Assembly (NCBI GenBank): GCA_013397935.1
Contig: VZRN01005010.1
Location: 430,777-494,776 of the forward strand
Source: Dasyornis broadbenti
Lineage: Eukaryota; Chordata; Aves; Passeriformes; Dasyornithidae
Direction of reading: 5' to 3'
Length of the DNA stretch: 64,000 bases
In this document: positions 13,801-24,167 of the stretch, one piece after another
Position numbering within the stretch: the first letter of the stretch is position 1
Layout: the number at the start of each line of letters is the position of its first letter
Made by a program: the position numbers and the translations under genes
The notes under the pieces: model-generated
The model's database searches: none
What the model was told of the DNA's origin: nothing
Seen by the model: the letters and a program-made list of their open reading frames with translations, nothing else

Positions 13801-14940
13801 GCCTGATAGGAAGATCCTTGAATAAAAGTCACATTGTCAAGACCTAAGAACAAAGAACAACATTATTTTGTTAAAAAAACCCCACAAACTTCTAAATTGG
13901 TCACTAAATTGATATTATTTTAGGTGAGATTGCAGAGGTTTCCCTCCAAAAGGATCAGGCTGTAGATTGGCATTTAAACTAGTTTAAAATGACCCAAAAT
14001 GTTTAAAGTAAGCAAGTATCTAAACTGAACAAACTAAAAATCGGGTTATAGGTGTATAGGTTACTTTTTTAGCTAGTCACCCTCACTTCTATTCATTTTT
14101 GATTTGCTATGAGTGTCTGGCATGACAACTGTTAGAGTCAACACAGGGAATGGTTCAGACATCCACTGCAAACACAGGTGTATACCATGCTGGGGGTGGT
14201 CAGGCTTTCTATCTGCTGTCACTCACAGCACTGACATGCTTGCTCACTTATGCACTGGATGTATGTTCTGGAAAATCCATTGCACAAGATACATTTGTGT
14301 GCAGAAACATTCGTATGTGGAAATTCTGATTTCAATAGGAATTTACTTCTAAATAGGCTGGTTATTGTCGTTAAATGCTGGCAAGGAATACAAGAATGTC
14401 TGTGCTGTGAGTCATACAATATTGCAAAGAAAGGGAATTCATAATTGAGACATCACAGACATTATCATTACTCAGTCAAAAGCAGATTAAAAAGAGTCCG
14501 CTGTTGCTGCCACAAATTTGCATGATATTACTTGGGATTTTATATTTAAAAAAAGAAGTTATACTATAGTGTTGCCTATGACATATTTTTTATTACCTGT
14601 CTTTAGTGCATTATGCCCATAGACCTGCAGTGTGGATAAATGAGTTCTCTCAATGGAAAAACAGAGCCTCTAAAAGGGGAACAAAACCCCTATTCATAAT
14701 CTGACTGTTAAGAAAGTGCTTGTGTTTCCAATCTGTACATTCACTTCTCTAATCATTTCCATTCTAGAACGGAAGTAGAAATGGTGAAGTACCTAAATTT
14801 TTAAATAAAAAATTGATAAATTGGCACCTAAGCATTGGCTTATGGAGGTTCTAACTTCTACTTTATGGATTAGGGCAAATGAATATCAAATTCCTTATAT
14901 GGGTGTGTAGAAAGGTATCTGCCAGCAGCAAGTAAATTAG
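4885..14940. other. Intergenic DNA, no gene recognised
   Basis: About 10 kb of mostly AT-rich sequence. Two stretches are more GC-rich and hold longer open frames: 11476-11999 (a + frame of 164 codons at 11505-11999 overlaps minus frames) and 13300-13853 (a minus frame of 126 codons). Neither resembles a protein I know, and frames open on both strands argue against simple coding sequence. No CR1 tail or CpG island is visible here. Confidence 0.5.
13713..13843 (-). other. Exon-like open segment, function unknown
   Basis: On the minus strand a pyrimidine-rich acceptor ('ttgttctttgttcttag') at the high-coordinate end and a strong donor ('TTT|gtaagt') at the low-coordinate end bracket 131 nt. 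The segment is open in one frame and encodes a peptide starting LDNVTFIQGSSYQADGCSC, with several cysteines and an NCT sequon. I do not recognise the protein. It lies 3 kb downstream, in the minus direction, of the TATA-plus-donor candidate at 16843-16926. Chance is the default explanation. Confidence 0.15.
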
Positions 14941-14956
14941 AATTATAGTAAATACA

Positions 14957-15036
14957 ATAATTTAGGTTGGAAAAGAACTTTAAAATCATCGAGTCCAGCC
15001 ATTAACCCAGCACTGTCAAGTTCACTACTAAAATTA
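14957..15036 (-). mobile_element. CR1 LINE, 3' fragment (reverse)
   Basis: The sequence 'tttaggttggaaaagaactt' followed by 'atcgagtccagcc' and 'attaacccagcactgtcaag' is the reverse complement of a CR1 3' end. The same stretch occurs in sense in the copy ending at 41920, so the two belong to the same or closely related subfamilies. It is short and diverged. Confidence 0.8.
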
Positions 15037-16560
15037 GTGGCTATAGGATTTACTTGGAAGTAAACTGAAAATCTACATGGGTTCAATAAACACCAAGGAA
15101 AGGTTGAAGGTTGTTCTGAATAATTATTTGAAACATGCTGGGTTTTTAATTAAATTACTGCATTTATGTTTATATAACGATTTCTTCTAAGTTCCAACAA
15201 TTATATTACATTTTAATTATAAGAAACTTTTCTATTACTTCAAGTAATTATGATTTATTTCCACATGCTTTCTTTAAGAGATCCCATCCATTCACATTGC
15301 ATCAGTAACTCATCCTCTTTCTGCAAACAAACTCCAAAATAGCAACTCCAATCTCTGATACTGATCAGAGTCAGAGGATCTGAATCCAGCCTTAGTTTTC
15401 AAAAATTGTGTGATTTTCAGCTGCTTGGATTCATGTGGTTTTGTTACTTGTTTCCCAGTTAGATAACCTTTGGACGTGACTAAAAGCTGTATTTTCTTGA
15501 CAGTGCGGTCTATTTATTGATCATCAAAACACTATTAATTCAACTACATGCAATTTAAACAGTCCATTTCAGAACCCACATACACAAAAGTAATATTAGT
15601 CTTCCCCCTTACTCTACCTTACTTTCCCCACAATTTTACTTGATTTACAGTGCTATAATTTTCAGAGCTATGTTTATAGCTATTTATTTCATTTAAATAT
15701 TCGTTGTAAAATGTATAATCCCATCGAGCTTGGGAGATTTGTACAGGCTATCACTTTAACCGTAGGAAAACAGGCAGAACTGGTGCACTCTGTGCATTCT
15801 TAGAAGCAACCTTCACATCGCCTTGTGCCGGCTGGTGCAGACACCAAAAAGCCGTGACTCAGCATCTCTCACAGGAGACACCAAGAGCCAGCTGCAATGA
15901 CTCCAGCACGCAGTGCCAGACGCTTGCAGGGTTTGTGGCTGCTGCGTTAGCCCATGATGCTGCAGTTGCTCAGCTTTTCCCAGGTGAGGCACAAGAGGTC
16001 AGGACGTGGGGTGGGGGGAGCAGGGCGAGAGAGGAGAATGTCTGAAGCTTTCTTTCTGAAACTCTTAGTACTTCTCCTGCACAGAATGGGTGACAGTTCT
16101 GAACTGCAAAGACATTTAATAAAAACACACCCTTGTACAGCGCAGGCCCATAATAGTGGGTATTTGGTCAAAGCTGCTGATGGCTTAGGAAGTACAGTCT
16201 GCTTTAAACAGCAGGTTCAGCAGCACCAGATACAAGAGACCCTAAACTATTCTAGAGAAGGACAGTAATTTACTTTTTTCAGGGAAAAATACTAAACTCA
16301 TCCATTACAACTGTTTTTCCCCAGCACACAGACGAATCCTTACATTTTTTTCACATGTATACTCATTTACAGGAATTCCCCCCAAAATACCAATTGATCT
16401 TTGCACCCATACAAACCAGTAGGTTTCTATGTGAGAAAAGCGGAGAGCCAAGCAAAAAAAAATATGATCTACAACAACTGCTAGCTTGGCTTCTTTCTTT
16501 TGCTGCACAGCATTATCACTAATAGATACGGTAGGTAAAGTTCCAACGACATGCCTTTGC
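15037..16560. other. Intergenic DNA, no gene recognised
   Basis: AT-rich to about 15.75 kb, then moderately GC-rich to about 16.26 kb, with overlapping short open frames on both strands. No conserved domain or repeat was recognised. Confidence 0.5.
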
Positions 16561-16700
16561 TCGGGAATATTTGGTCGGGAATCCCCCTATAGGAGAGTTT
16601 ACCACGAGAGGGAGCTCTCAAGCAGCCGAACAACTTCAGCCAATTACTGCGCAGAAACACGTCAGAATCGGGCAACAGGCAAAAATTCAGTCAGCCTAAT
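16561..16700. promoter_or_regulatory. CpG-bearing patch with kappaB-like site
   Basis: In otherwise CpG-poor DNA this stretch keeps several CpGs. It contains 'tcgggaat' twice, 14 bp apart; the second copy continues as 'gggaatcccc' (16577-16586), a full match to the NF-kappaB consensus GGGRNNYYCC. A CCAAT motif and 'cacgtcag' follow. Retained CpGs hint at a cis-regulatory element, but I cannot test activity. Confidence 0.2.
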
Positions 16701-16842
16701 CCCAAACGTAAATGCGTACAATTTTTAATGAAAAAAAAATTATTTTAAACTATATGTATGTAAATGCGTCTGTATGCGTTAAACCACATGTATGTTTAGA
16801 AAATTTTCTCCCCATTTGAGGAAGAACCCTGCAGCTTCTTAC

Positions 16843-16900
16843 CTGAGAAAACCTTCCTTGGATCAATACTGCTAATGTAGGAGTCCCTTGAGTAGTAAGT
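16843..16900 (-). other. Possible minus-strand untranslated first exon
   Basis: The minus strand has 'CTCAG|gtaagaag' with the last exonic base at 16843, a near-ideal splice donor. A TATA box lies 74-83 bases upstream of it, and an initiator-like 'TCACTTA' sits about 25 bases after the TATA, putting a start near 16895-16900. This gives a first exon of about 55-58 nt with no ATG-led frame of note. No downstream exons were identified with confidence. Confidence 0.25.
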
Positions 16901-16916
16901 GACTGCTGAGTCTGTC

Positions 16917-16926
16917 CTATTTATAG
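16917..16926 (-). promoter_or_regulatory. TATA box candidate (also a MEF2-type site)
   Basis: The minus strand reads CTATAAATAG, containing a canonical TATAAATA. The same ten bases also fit the MEF2 consensus YTAWWWWTAR, so a muscle or neural enhancer site is an alternative. An MCAT-like 'cattcc' lies further upstream in the minus direction. The TATA reading is favoured by the well-placed splice donor at 16843. Confidence 0.3.
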
Positions 16927-16930
16927 AAGG

Positions 16931-19900
16931 GCTTGCATTACAGAAACAAAAGCAAGCCCAGCCAGAGACCAGCAAATCAGATCATACATGTTTTTCTCTT
17001 CCCCTTCTCATTCCCATGCAGTGGGAAGTGGGTTGCTTTGTGTAAACGCGGGCAGAGTCTGGCACTGCACTGGTGTTACTAGGATGAGTATCACTGCTCT
17101 GCCTGGTTTGGAAAGTTCTATCTAAAGTAATGAGAAAGATTCCATTCTGAATGTTTTTTCATATTCTTCAGTGCATTCGCTGTCTTACAGTCTTCCTGCA
17201 GTTAATGAAAATGCCATGATTTGTTTTGCAAGAACAGAGATTTTGCCATTTCAAGGCCAAACTGCACCCAGCTACATGTCCCTTGATACTGCTCTGCAGA
17301 ACACTGTGTGCTCACTAGCTTTTACTTTTCAGGTCAGATGACACAAGTATTTTGGATCCTTTTCTAGTTCTTTCATGCTGCTGTTACAAACAGTAGCACG
17401 ACAATACAAAGGTTATTGCATCTGTATTGAAATAGTTCTCTCAGGTATTTTAACTAAAAGTTTAATCAATTTATTAAGTTTAAAAATTCAGAAAATTTTG
17501 TATTGATGGACTATATTATGTTGAGCTATTGCATCCCAATTTTTCTCCAACATGATACGAAATCAGTATACAGCAATTAAAGTTTTACACAGAATACTGG
17601 CATATCATATTCTGCCAAAAAATTTCAAGATAGAAAATCATAATTGATAAAAGTCTATCAAACTAACCTGCTGCACAAAACAGACACAAACCTTTGCTTG
17701 ACAAACCACAGTCAAATACTTCTACCACTAGAGACAAACATCTCTGTGCTTGTGTGCAAAAAGGGCATAAAGGACAGCTAACTTTTGCAGTGGTGCTTTG
17801 AGTAATTATATAAGGCATGGTAGACTAATGTGATGAAAGAGAAGTTGTCATTTACATGTTAATTCTGACACTATTTTTTATTACCTTTAGTTTTTCATTT
17901 GTTCTTCTCTATATCACATGAATCAGGAGAATTAGCAAATTACTCATAAAAGATTTATCAGGGTGAATTATTTAATTGCAGTGTCTACATGTTAAAACAT
18001 ATTAGACAATAAGGAACAAATTAATGCCTTAGAGTAATCCAGTAATCAGGCAACAGTCTGAATCCCCCTCATATCCCATTTCTCTGATCAAATTAACTTA
18101 GTATGTACAGGAAAAATACCAGACTACTAGTTTCAACTCCTGACTGTTTTATAAATAAGCATATAAAAGCAATTTCTATTAAATACATAATTTCAAGAAC
18201 ATTCATGGCACAAGCCTAAATATAGCAGAGTTCACCAAGTACGTTTTTAATACAGACACATCTAATTTCATCTTTAAGACCTTGTGAAAAAAATGGGCAA
18301 CACTTCAACTAGCTTGGTACATATCTTGCAACATCATCATCAGAACATTCCTTCAGGAATTATTTATTTATATTCAAAATATATTTATTACTTCACTATT
18401 CTGGTATTGTTAATCTTGGAGGAATTCAAATGATACTTTTAAATCATCAGTGATAAATTCAGCTTGAAAGGAAAATCATCATCCTTTTGCAATGAATGAC
18501 AGAAAAGATGCAAAATAAATACCTATACAACATGGATAACAAAATCTGCCACATTTCTGCTTAAAATCGCACAGTATTTTACCTCTTGACAGTATTAAGA
18601 AAACCCTCAGTGTACTGATCTCAAACTTAGAAAAAAATAAAAGCCTATGGTTCTTCCAGAAGATATTTAATAGTGGTACATGACTGATGGACACTACACA
18701 CAAGACACAATCTAAACATTTTATTCAAGTCACCCAAGGTGGAACATGTTGTAGAAGTGCTGACCCAGCTGCTGGGGAATCCAACAGGAAGGACAGCTTT
18801 CTCATAGATTTCTTCAGTGTCAACCTAGGCTACATCAAGTGTAATTTATGGGAACTTTCCGAGTGACTCATGTTTAAATTCACTCTATTTTTATTATTAT
18901 GGCCTGTGTTCACTATTTGTGAGGAAGACAACTTTTTATCAGAGGCTTTTTAGGGGATTTTTATGGTTATTTCAGCAATGGGATCATATCCTCTGTGTGG
19001 GAAGGATTTCTCAGAAGGGGAATTCAGTCTGTGGAAGTAGCTTTTCTGTTGGAATGACTGACAGGCCTGCTCTGGAAGATCGATATCCAGGTTGCATGAG
19101 GTCTGAGCCTTTTAAAGCTTACTGCTAGCAAAGGAAGGAGGGTAGAACAGAGCCTAAAGCAGACTATGTGCTTTCTTACCAGCCAAAGGTACAAGGAACA
19201 TGGCATCCTCCCTCCCCAGCCTGCCGGTACAATTCTCACCTTTTTCAGCACAGGATAATATGTGTGATAATTGTACAGCATACTTGGATTGGATGGGGGC
19301 GTAGAAACAGGTTTGGTGTGCAATTCAGGTTGGAAATGTGCCTCACTGGATTAGTGTCATTTACCTCAGCTCCTGCTGTAATTGCTCTGGTTGCATGCAA
19401 GTCACATTGAGAAGACCGAGGGAAATTTTGATTCTGCATTCAATTACAGGACTTAATTGCTCTGCAAAATATTATGCATTGTACAAATACACAAGAGTAG
19501 TGGATTTATGCTCACATGCTGGCATATCAAAAAGAAGATTGCATTCCAAAGGAAGCAATCTCCTTAACTGAGAATAAGAAGCTTTAAAAGATCTTTGGCT
19601 TGAATGAAAATGCCTTCTTTTTGGAGCCTAGCCCACATCCCTAGGTATAAAGTCCACTAGGACTCTGTGAGAACATCTACAACAAAACCATGTCCTTTGT
19701 CCAAGCTGGGGGACTGCTCTAGATTCAATGTTGGAGTGCTATTCCTGCCTTGCTAAAAAAGGAAATGAGTAACCAGAAGTTCTATTTGCCAAATCCAAAT
19801 GCTATTTGTCTGCAGAGAAAAAAATCAACCAACATTTATTAATCCCATTTAAAAAAAAAAAATCCTCTCAGTGCTAAGATTCCAAATGAAATTGCCTTGA

Positions 19901-22177
19901 TCTTATCAAAACATCTCAGCAATAAAAAGGCTACGCATTTCCTGCTGTTATATCAATCTCAGTACATCAAAACAGTGCATCCATACTGTATTGATATACA
20001 ATATAAAGGCACTAGTCATGACAGGTAGCAACAGGATGAAATACAGTGGTCTAATCCTCTGATTTTACAGTGAGGCAATTATTTTCTACTGTGGTTTTTA
20101 AGAAAACACTTATTATGTGAAAGGAAAAAAAAAAAAAAAGAAAGGCCACATAGCCCAGCATGACTTTTTGCCCTTAGCATAGCTTTGAAATGTCGTCTCT
20201 GAGTTGACAAAATAGTTTTGATATTTCAAGTGTGTGTCTTTACCTTTCCCCTCAGTTTCAATGCCAGTCACAGCAACTAGATTACCTAATCAGTGTATTT
20301 GCTTTGAATCAAGAGAAATTCAAAAAAGTAGTGCCACAAGCTTTACCCACTCTTTTTGCTTATGATTTTCTTTCTTCAGAGATTGATTGACCTTAACTTG
20401 AACTGTAATGAAAAGTGAATTTTATATCACTTGGGGTTTTTTTTCAGATAGTTTGGTGGACAAGGACAGAAAATGTTTAATTGTTGATACTCCAAGGGTC
20501 CAGTATAATTTATTCAGTTCTTTTCTATTTAGCCAATGTTATTGGGTCAACAGTTACTTTTAAAACTTTCATAGCAAGAAATTTGCTTTTTAAACATACA
20601 ACACTGGTGAATCAGATTCTAGTACACTGAAAAAAAATAGTAATCCAGTTTTATTTTTTGCTATTTATTTTTTCACTTCCAGAGGTTTCTTGGGTCCCAT
20701 TTTCCTAGAAAAGCAATCTGTAATTCCATATCTTCATACGTGGCATTGCAGACGCACGACAAGAACTATTCAGCTCAATCTAAAATTCCTTTGTTTTCAT
20801 AAGTGCACAGGGAAATCCATTGTGAAAACATGATGAACAGTTCACAATCTTTTTGTAAAATTACAATAAGATCAAAGTAAATACATATATTTCTGGTTTA
20901 AAGGCATCTTTAATCTTTTTAACCATCTTCATTATTGTAATGCGTAGGGATTGATGAAGCATGGGATCCTCCCTCTGCTACATCTCACCAAAATCAACAA
21001 AAGGCTGCTTGTGGTCTTGCCTCCTGCCATGCCTGTGGATGGAGAGCTCTCTTTTTTCTTTTTTTTTTTTTTTGGCCAGGTCAATGGGACAGAAGGAAAG
21101 TGGAGAATTCGTGAGACAGGGATTTGTGAGAAGCAGACAAGTAGGAACACTGTAGAACCAATTTAGTTTGGTTTACAGTGCTGCAAAACAGCAATTGGCA
21201 GGTGTGGTTCCTCAGTCTAAATCCAGCAGCCAAATGAAGGGAGTACCTTGCTTTCCTGCAGGTTCAGTCTTCCCCAGTGTAAGGACTAATGAGGCAAGCG
21301 AGACAGCCAGACTTTGCTGTCTTGAAACTAAGTTGAGCTTTCACAACACGAAGGCTGTCATTGAATGACAGCCTTCATCTTCCCCATCTAGCTTCCAGCT
21401 GTTTGCTTCTACTTTACCTGCTCCTACTCTGGTACTTGCTCAACCCCAGAATAAGAAAATTTAGGAATCTGAATCAGCAAAAAGCTAGTTATGTGTTTTA
21501 AAAAAAGGGGGAGAAAAATGAATAGAAGTATTATTTCTCTGAACTCTTTAAGTGAAGATAAATGAAAAACAGCTCTGGTGTAAGGAAGGGGAGAATTGTA
21601 TACATGACAGCAGGGGAAGAAAAGAACTGCCTGTACCAGCAGTGGCTTCCAGTTTAGTGTAAGGTGAACCCTCCCAATATCAGAGGGGCAGGAGGCCAAC
21701 ATTGCTGTCCACTGCCATTGACGGAGGTTGTTATGCTTCCCATCTCCTAAGTCCCGTGCTTTTGCCTGTCGGACTCGTGAGCCAGCCAAGTTGACTGACA
21801 CCAACTCTGTTGTTTAGCCCATTAGCCCACTCACCCAGTTGGTGAGTTTGTGCAGAGTCTGGCACGGGGGCCAAGACAGGGGCCAGCTTGGGTAGGAGGA
21901 GGGGGAAAGCGACCTCTTCTACTTTCCTTTTGCTGCATGTGAAAGCCATAACTGTACCTACAGAGGCTTCAGAGGCCAATGCAGAGGAACGGAGAGGACA
22001 GGGCTGCCTTTCCCAACATGAAGAGGACTTGGACCAGTTTAAACTGGCCCTTAAACAACACCTAAAGTCACAGACTCTCACCTAAGGGTCTCTGTTGTAT
22101 TCCAGTCAATTCCTAGCAGTCTGCACATGGATCAGCCATGCTGGGGCTCTGCTTGGGAACTTGTCATCTATGAACTT
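16931..22177. other. Intergenic DNA upstream of CLASP2
   Basis: AT-rich sequence with poly-A (20128-20141) and poly-T (about 21057-21074) runs and one perfect inverted repeat (listed). From about 21.7 kb the base composition becomes more GC-rich and open frames of about 65-116 codons appear on both strands. I do not recognise any protein in them. Confidence 0.5.
21350..21376. repeat. Perfect 13-bp inverted repeat
   Basis: 'gaaggctgtcatt' (21350-21362), a single central G, then its exact reverse complement (21364-21376). There is effectively no loop, so as RNA it would form an 11-bp stem with a 5-nt loop. The sequence outside does not extend the symmetry. Origin unknown. Confidence 0.9.
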
Positions 22178-22679
22178 AACGTGTGCAGTTCTGGGCTTCT
22201 CAGTACAAGAAAGACAAGAAGCTACTAGAGAGGGTCCAGCAGAGGGCCACAAAGATGATTAGGGATCTCTCTTATGAGGAAAGACTGCAGGAGCTGGGCG
22301 GGATTAGTCCAAAGACGAGAAGACCAAGAGAGCAGATCATTAATGCATGTATCTCTAAGGCAGGTGCCAAGAGGATGGTGCCAGACTCTTTTCCGGTGGT
22401 GCCCAGCAACAGGAGGAAGAGCAAGGGCCATAAATCAAAACAATGGCCAGAAATAAACACAAGAAATTTCACCTCAACCTGAGGAAGAACTTGTTTATGC
22501 TGATGGTGGCTGAGCACTGGACCAGGCTGCCCAGGAAGTTCATGGACTCTCCCTGTTTGGAGACATTCAAAACCTACCTGGATACATACGTGCTCTAGAC
22601 GATCCTGCTTTGGCATTAGGGTTGGACTAGATGATCTCCAGAGGTCCCTTCCAACCCTAACTGTGATTCAGTGATTCTG
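22178..22679 (+). mobile_element. CR1 LINE, 3' fragment at the promoter edge
   Basis: The left part encodes a recognisable C-terminal piece of the CR1 polymerase, including LLERVQQRATKMIRDL then SYEERLQELG. The right part continues through 'ggaagaacttgtttatgctg' and 'ttggactagatgatctccag' to the tail 'tgattcagtgattctg'. The frame is broken by changes after 'GGISPKTRR', so the copy is dead. It ends roughly 200 bp before the CLASP2 CpG island, so it may influence or mark the upstream limit of the promoter. Its subfamily seems to match the reverse copy at 25938-26170. Confidence 0.9.
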
Positions 22680-23084
22680 CGCAAATAACGGCACGGAAAG
22701 TCCGATGATTTGTGCTGGATTTATGGAATAGCACCGAGCACCCAGGTGCACAACCGTGAAATATAATAATCCGTGTCTCTCTGAAGTGTTGTCGCACTCC
22801 GGATAACAAACCCGATTTTGCGGACAGCAACGCTGCAGAGTCAATCCACACCAGGGGTACCGGGATGACTCCACGGGGATCGCCCCACCTTACACCTGGG
22901 CATTGAGCAAGGGGGGAAGGGTTGCAGACCATGGCGAGGCAAAGCCGGGACCACGCTCGGAAGGGGGAGAGAGGAGGCAGGAGAGCACTCGAGCACCTTT
23001 CGCACCTCTGCCCCTGTTCTTCCAACACTTCCCCTTTCTCCTCAGGGGCGCCGGACCGGGACCGCGGCGATCAGGGGGGCGGAG

Positions 23085-23095
23085 TGCGCATGCGC
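23085..23095. promoter_or_regulatory. NRF1 binding site (palindromic)
   Basis: TGCGCATGCGC is a full match to the NRF1 consensus, and bases 23086-23095 form an exact palindrome. NRF1 sites of this kind are typical of CpG-island promoters. It lies about 1.08 kb upstream of the CLASP2 start codon, so it may drive an upstream start site or divergent transcription. Confidence 0.6.
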
Positions 23096-23180
23096 CACCC
23101 ACCGCCGCCGGACACGACCCGCAGGGGTCTCGGCGGAGCGCCCGCGGGAGCGCGCGCTGCCCGTCCTCTGCCGCCCGCCT

Positions 23181-23264
23181 CCATCCATCCATCCATCCAT
23201 TCATTCCATCCATTCTTTCCATCCATCCCATCCCATCCCATCCCATCCCATCCCATCCCATCCC
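23181..23264. repeat. CATC / TCCCA microsatellite in the promoter
   Basis: About 45 bases of imperfect CATC tetranucleotides (with TTCATTC interruptions) pass directly into seven perfect TCCCA pentamers (23226-23260) plus TCCC. The complementary strand is a run of GGGAT units, giving eight G-triplets with 2-nt loops, a strong G-quadruplex motif. Expected to vary in length between individuals. Confidence 0.9.
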
Positions 23265-23400
23265 TCCAATCCGTCGCGCCGCAGCGTAGGGCGGGAGGCA
23301 CAGCACGGGCGCGCGCTCTCCCAGGGGAAGAGGGAGACGCGGCGGGAGGCGGGGCCGGGTGAGCCACGCCCCGTGTGTCCGCCTGGCGCCGGCCGGGGCG

Positions 23401-23430
23401 GCAGCGGCGGCGGCAGCGGCGGCGGCAGGA
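23401..23430. repeat. GGC/AGC triplet run
   Basis: A short GCAGCGGCGG-type trinucleotide run in the presumed upstream promoter or 5' untranslated region of CLASP2. It is of modest length and interrupted by AGC units. Confidence 0.7.
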
Positions 23431-24006
23431 GGTGCAACTTCCACGGGACAGAGGCGGCGCTGCCGCCGCAGAGCCCGGCAGGGGAAGGCGCGGCGAAGCG
23501 TGAGCTGCTCTCTGGGGGACTCTCCCGGTCTGGCCCGCGGTGGAGGGGAGCGGGCGGTGCTGAGACCCGCCGGGACGAAAGTTTGGGAGCCGCCCCGCCG
23601 GCGGGCAGGAGGGGCGGAGGCCGCGGCGGCAGGAGCACGAGAATCCGCCCCAGCCTCGCCGGTGCCCGTGAGCGGCCGTGAGAGAGGGCCCGCAGATCTC
23701 TCCTCGGGCGGGAGGAGAGAAGAGAGAGCGAGCGGGGGCGGCAGCACCTCCCGTGGAGTCCCCCCGAGCCCGCGGCTGGGGGGCCTGCGAGCCCCTCCAG
23801 CCGCAGCGCCTGTTATCGAGCTCTATTTCCCGTCCCCCGGCGGGGGAAGAGGAGGGGCGGCGGCGGGGAGCCCAGTCGGGATCCCTCGGGACGGCGCGGA
23901 GGCGGCTGGAAAGCCCTGAGCAGGAGTAAGCGGCTCCCGCCGACCTCTGCGCAGCGCCGCGTTCCCTTCCCGCCGGGGGCTTCTCCCTGCGGGGGTGCGA
24001 GTGCGC

Positions 24007-24060
24007 ATGGGGGCGGCGGTCGCGGAGCCGGGGCGGGGAGCGCCGGGAGCGGCTCCATGA
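24007..24060 (+). other. Upstream ORF 1 (17 codons)
   Basis: ATG at 24007 opens a 17-codon frame ending in TGA at 24058-24060. It has G at -3 and G at +4, a fair initiation context. Its stop overlaps the start of the next upstream ORF in an ATGA arrangement. It matters only if transcription starts upstream of 24007. Confidence 0.4.
24030..24038 (+). promoter_or_regulatory. GC box (Sp1/KLF type)
   Basis: GGGGCGGGG, a standard GC box, about 130 bp upstream of the CLASP2 start codon and inside upstream ORF 1. It may act as a core promoter element if transcription starts just downstream. Confidence 0.45.
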
Positions 24061-24122
24061 GGACGGCAGGCCTGTCCGCGCCCCCGCCGCCCGCCCTGTC
24101 TTACCCGCGCTTCCGACCCTGA
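24057..24122 (+). other. Upstream ORF 2 (21 codons), in frame with CLASP2
   Basis: ATG at 24057 is in the same frame as the CLASP2 start 111 nt downstream. It is closed after 21 codons by TGA at 24120-24122, 45 nt before the start. That stop also proves the CLASP2 frame cannot extend upstream within this exon. If transcribed, this pair of upstream ORFs could lower CLASP2 translation. Confidence 0.45.
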
Positions 24123-24167
24123 GGCCCTCGGCTCGCCTACGAAAAAACTTTTCCGCAGCGTCCGAAG

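Noticed and set aside
22890..23747. A 285-codon minus-strand frame across the CpG island
   Set aside because: It is held open by GC-rich composition and by the TCCCA repeat read as a GWDGM-type peptide repeat. Frames on the other strand overlap it, and no domain is seen.
23359..23919. A 186-codon + frame upstream of CLASP2
   Set aside because: Low-complexity Ala/Gly/Arg-rich translation typical of CpG islands. It ends before the CLASP2 start in unrelated sequence.
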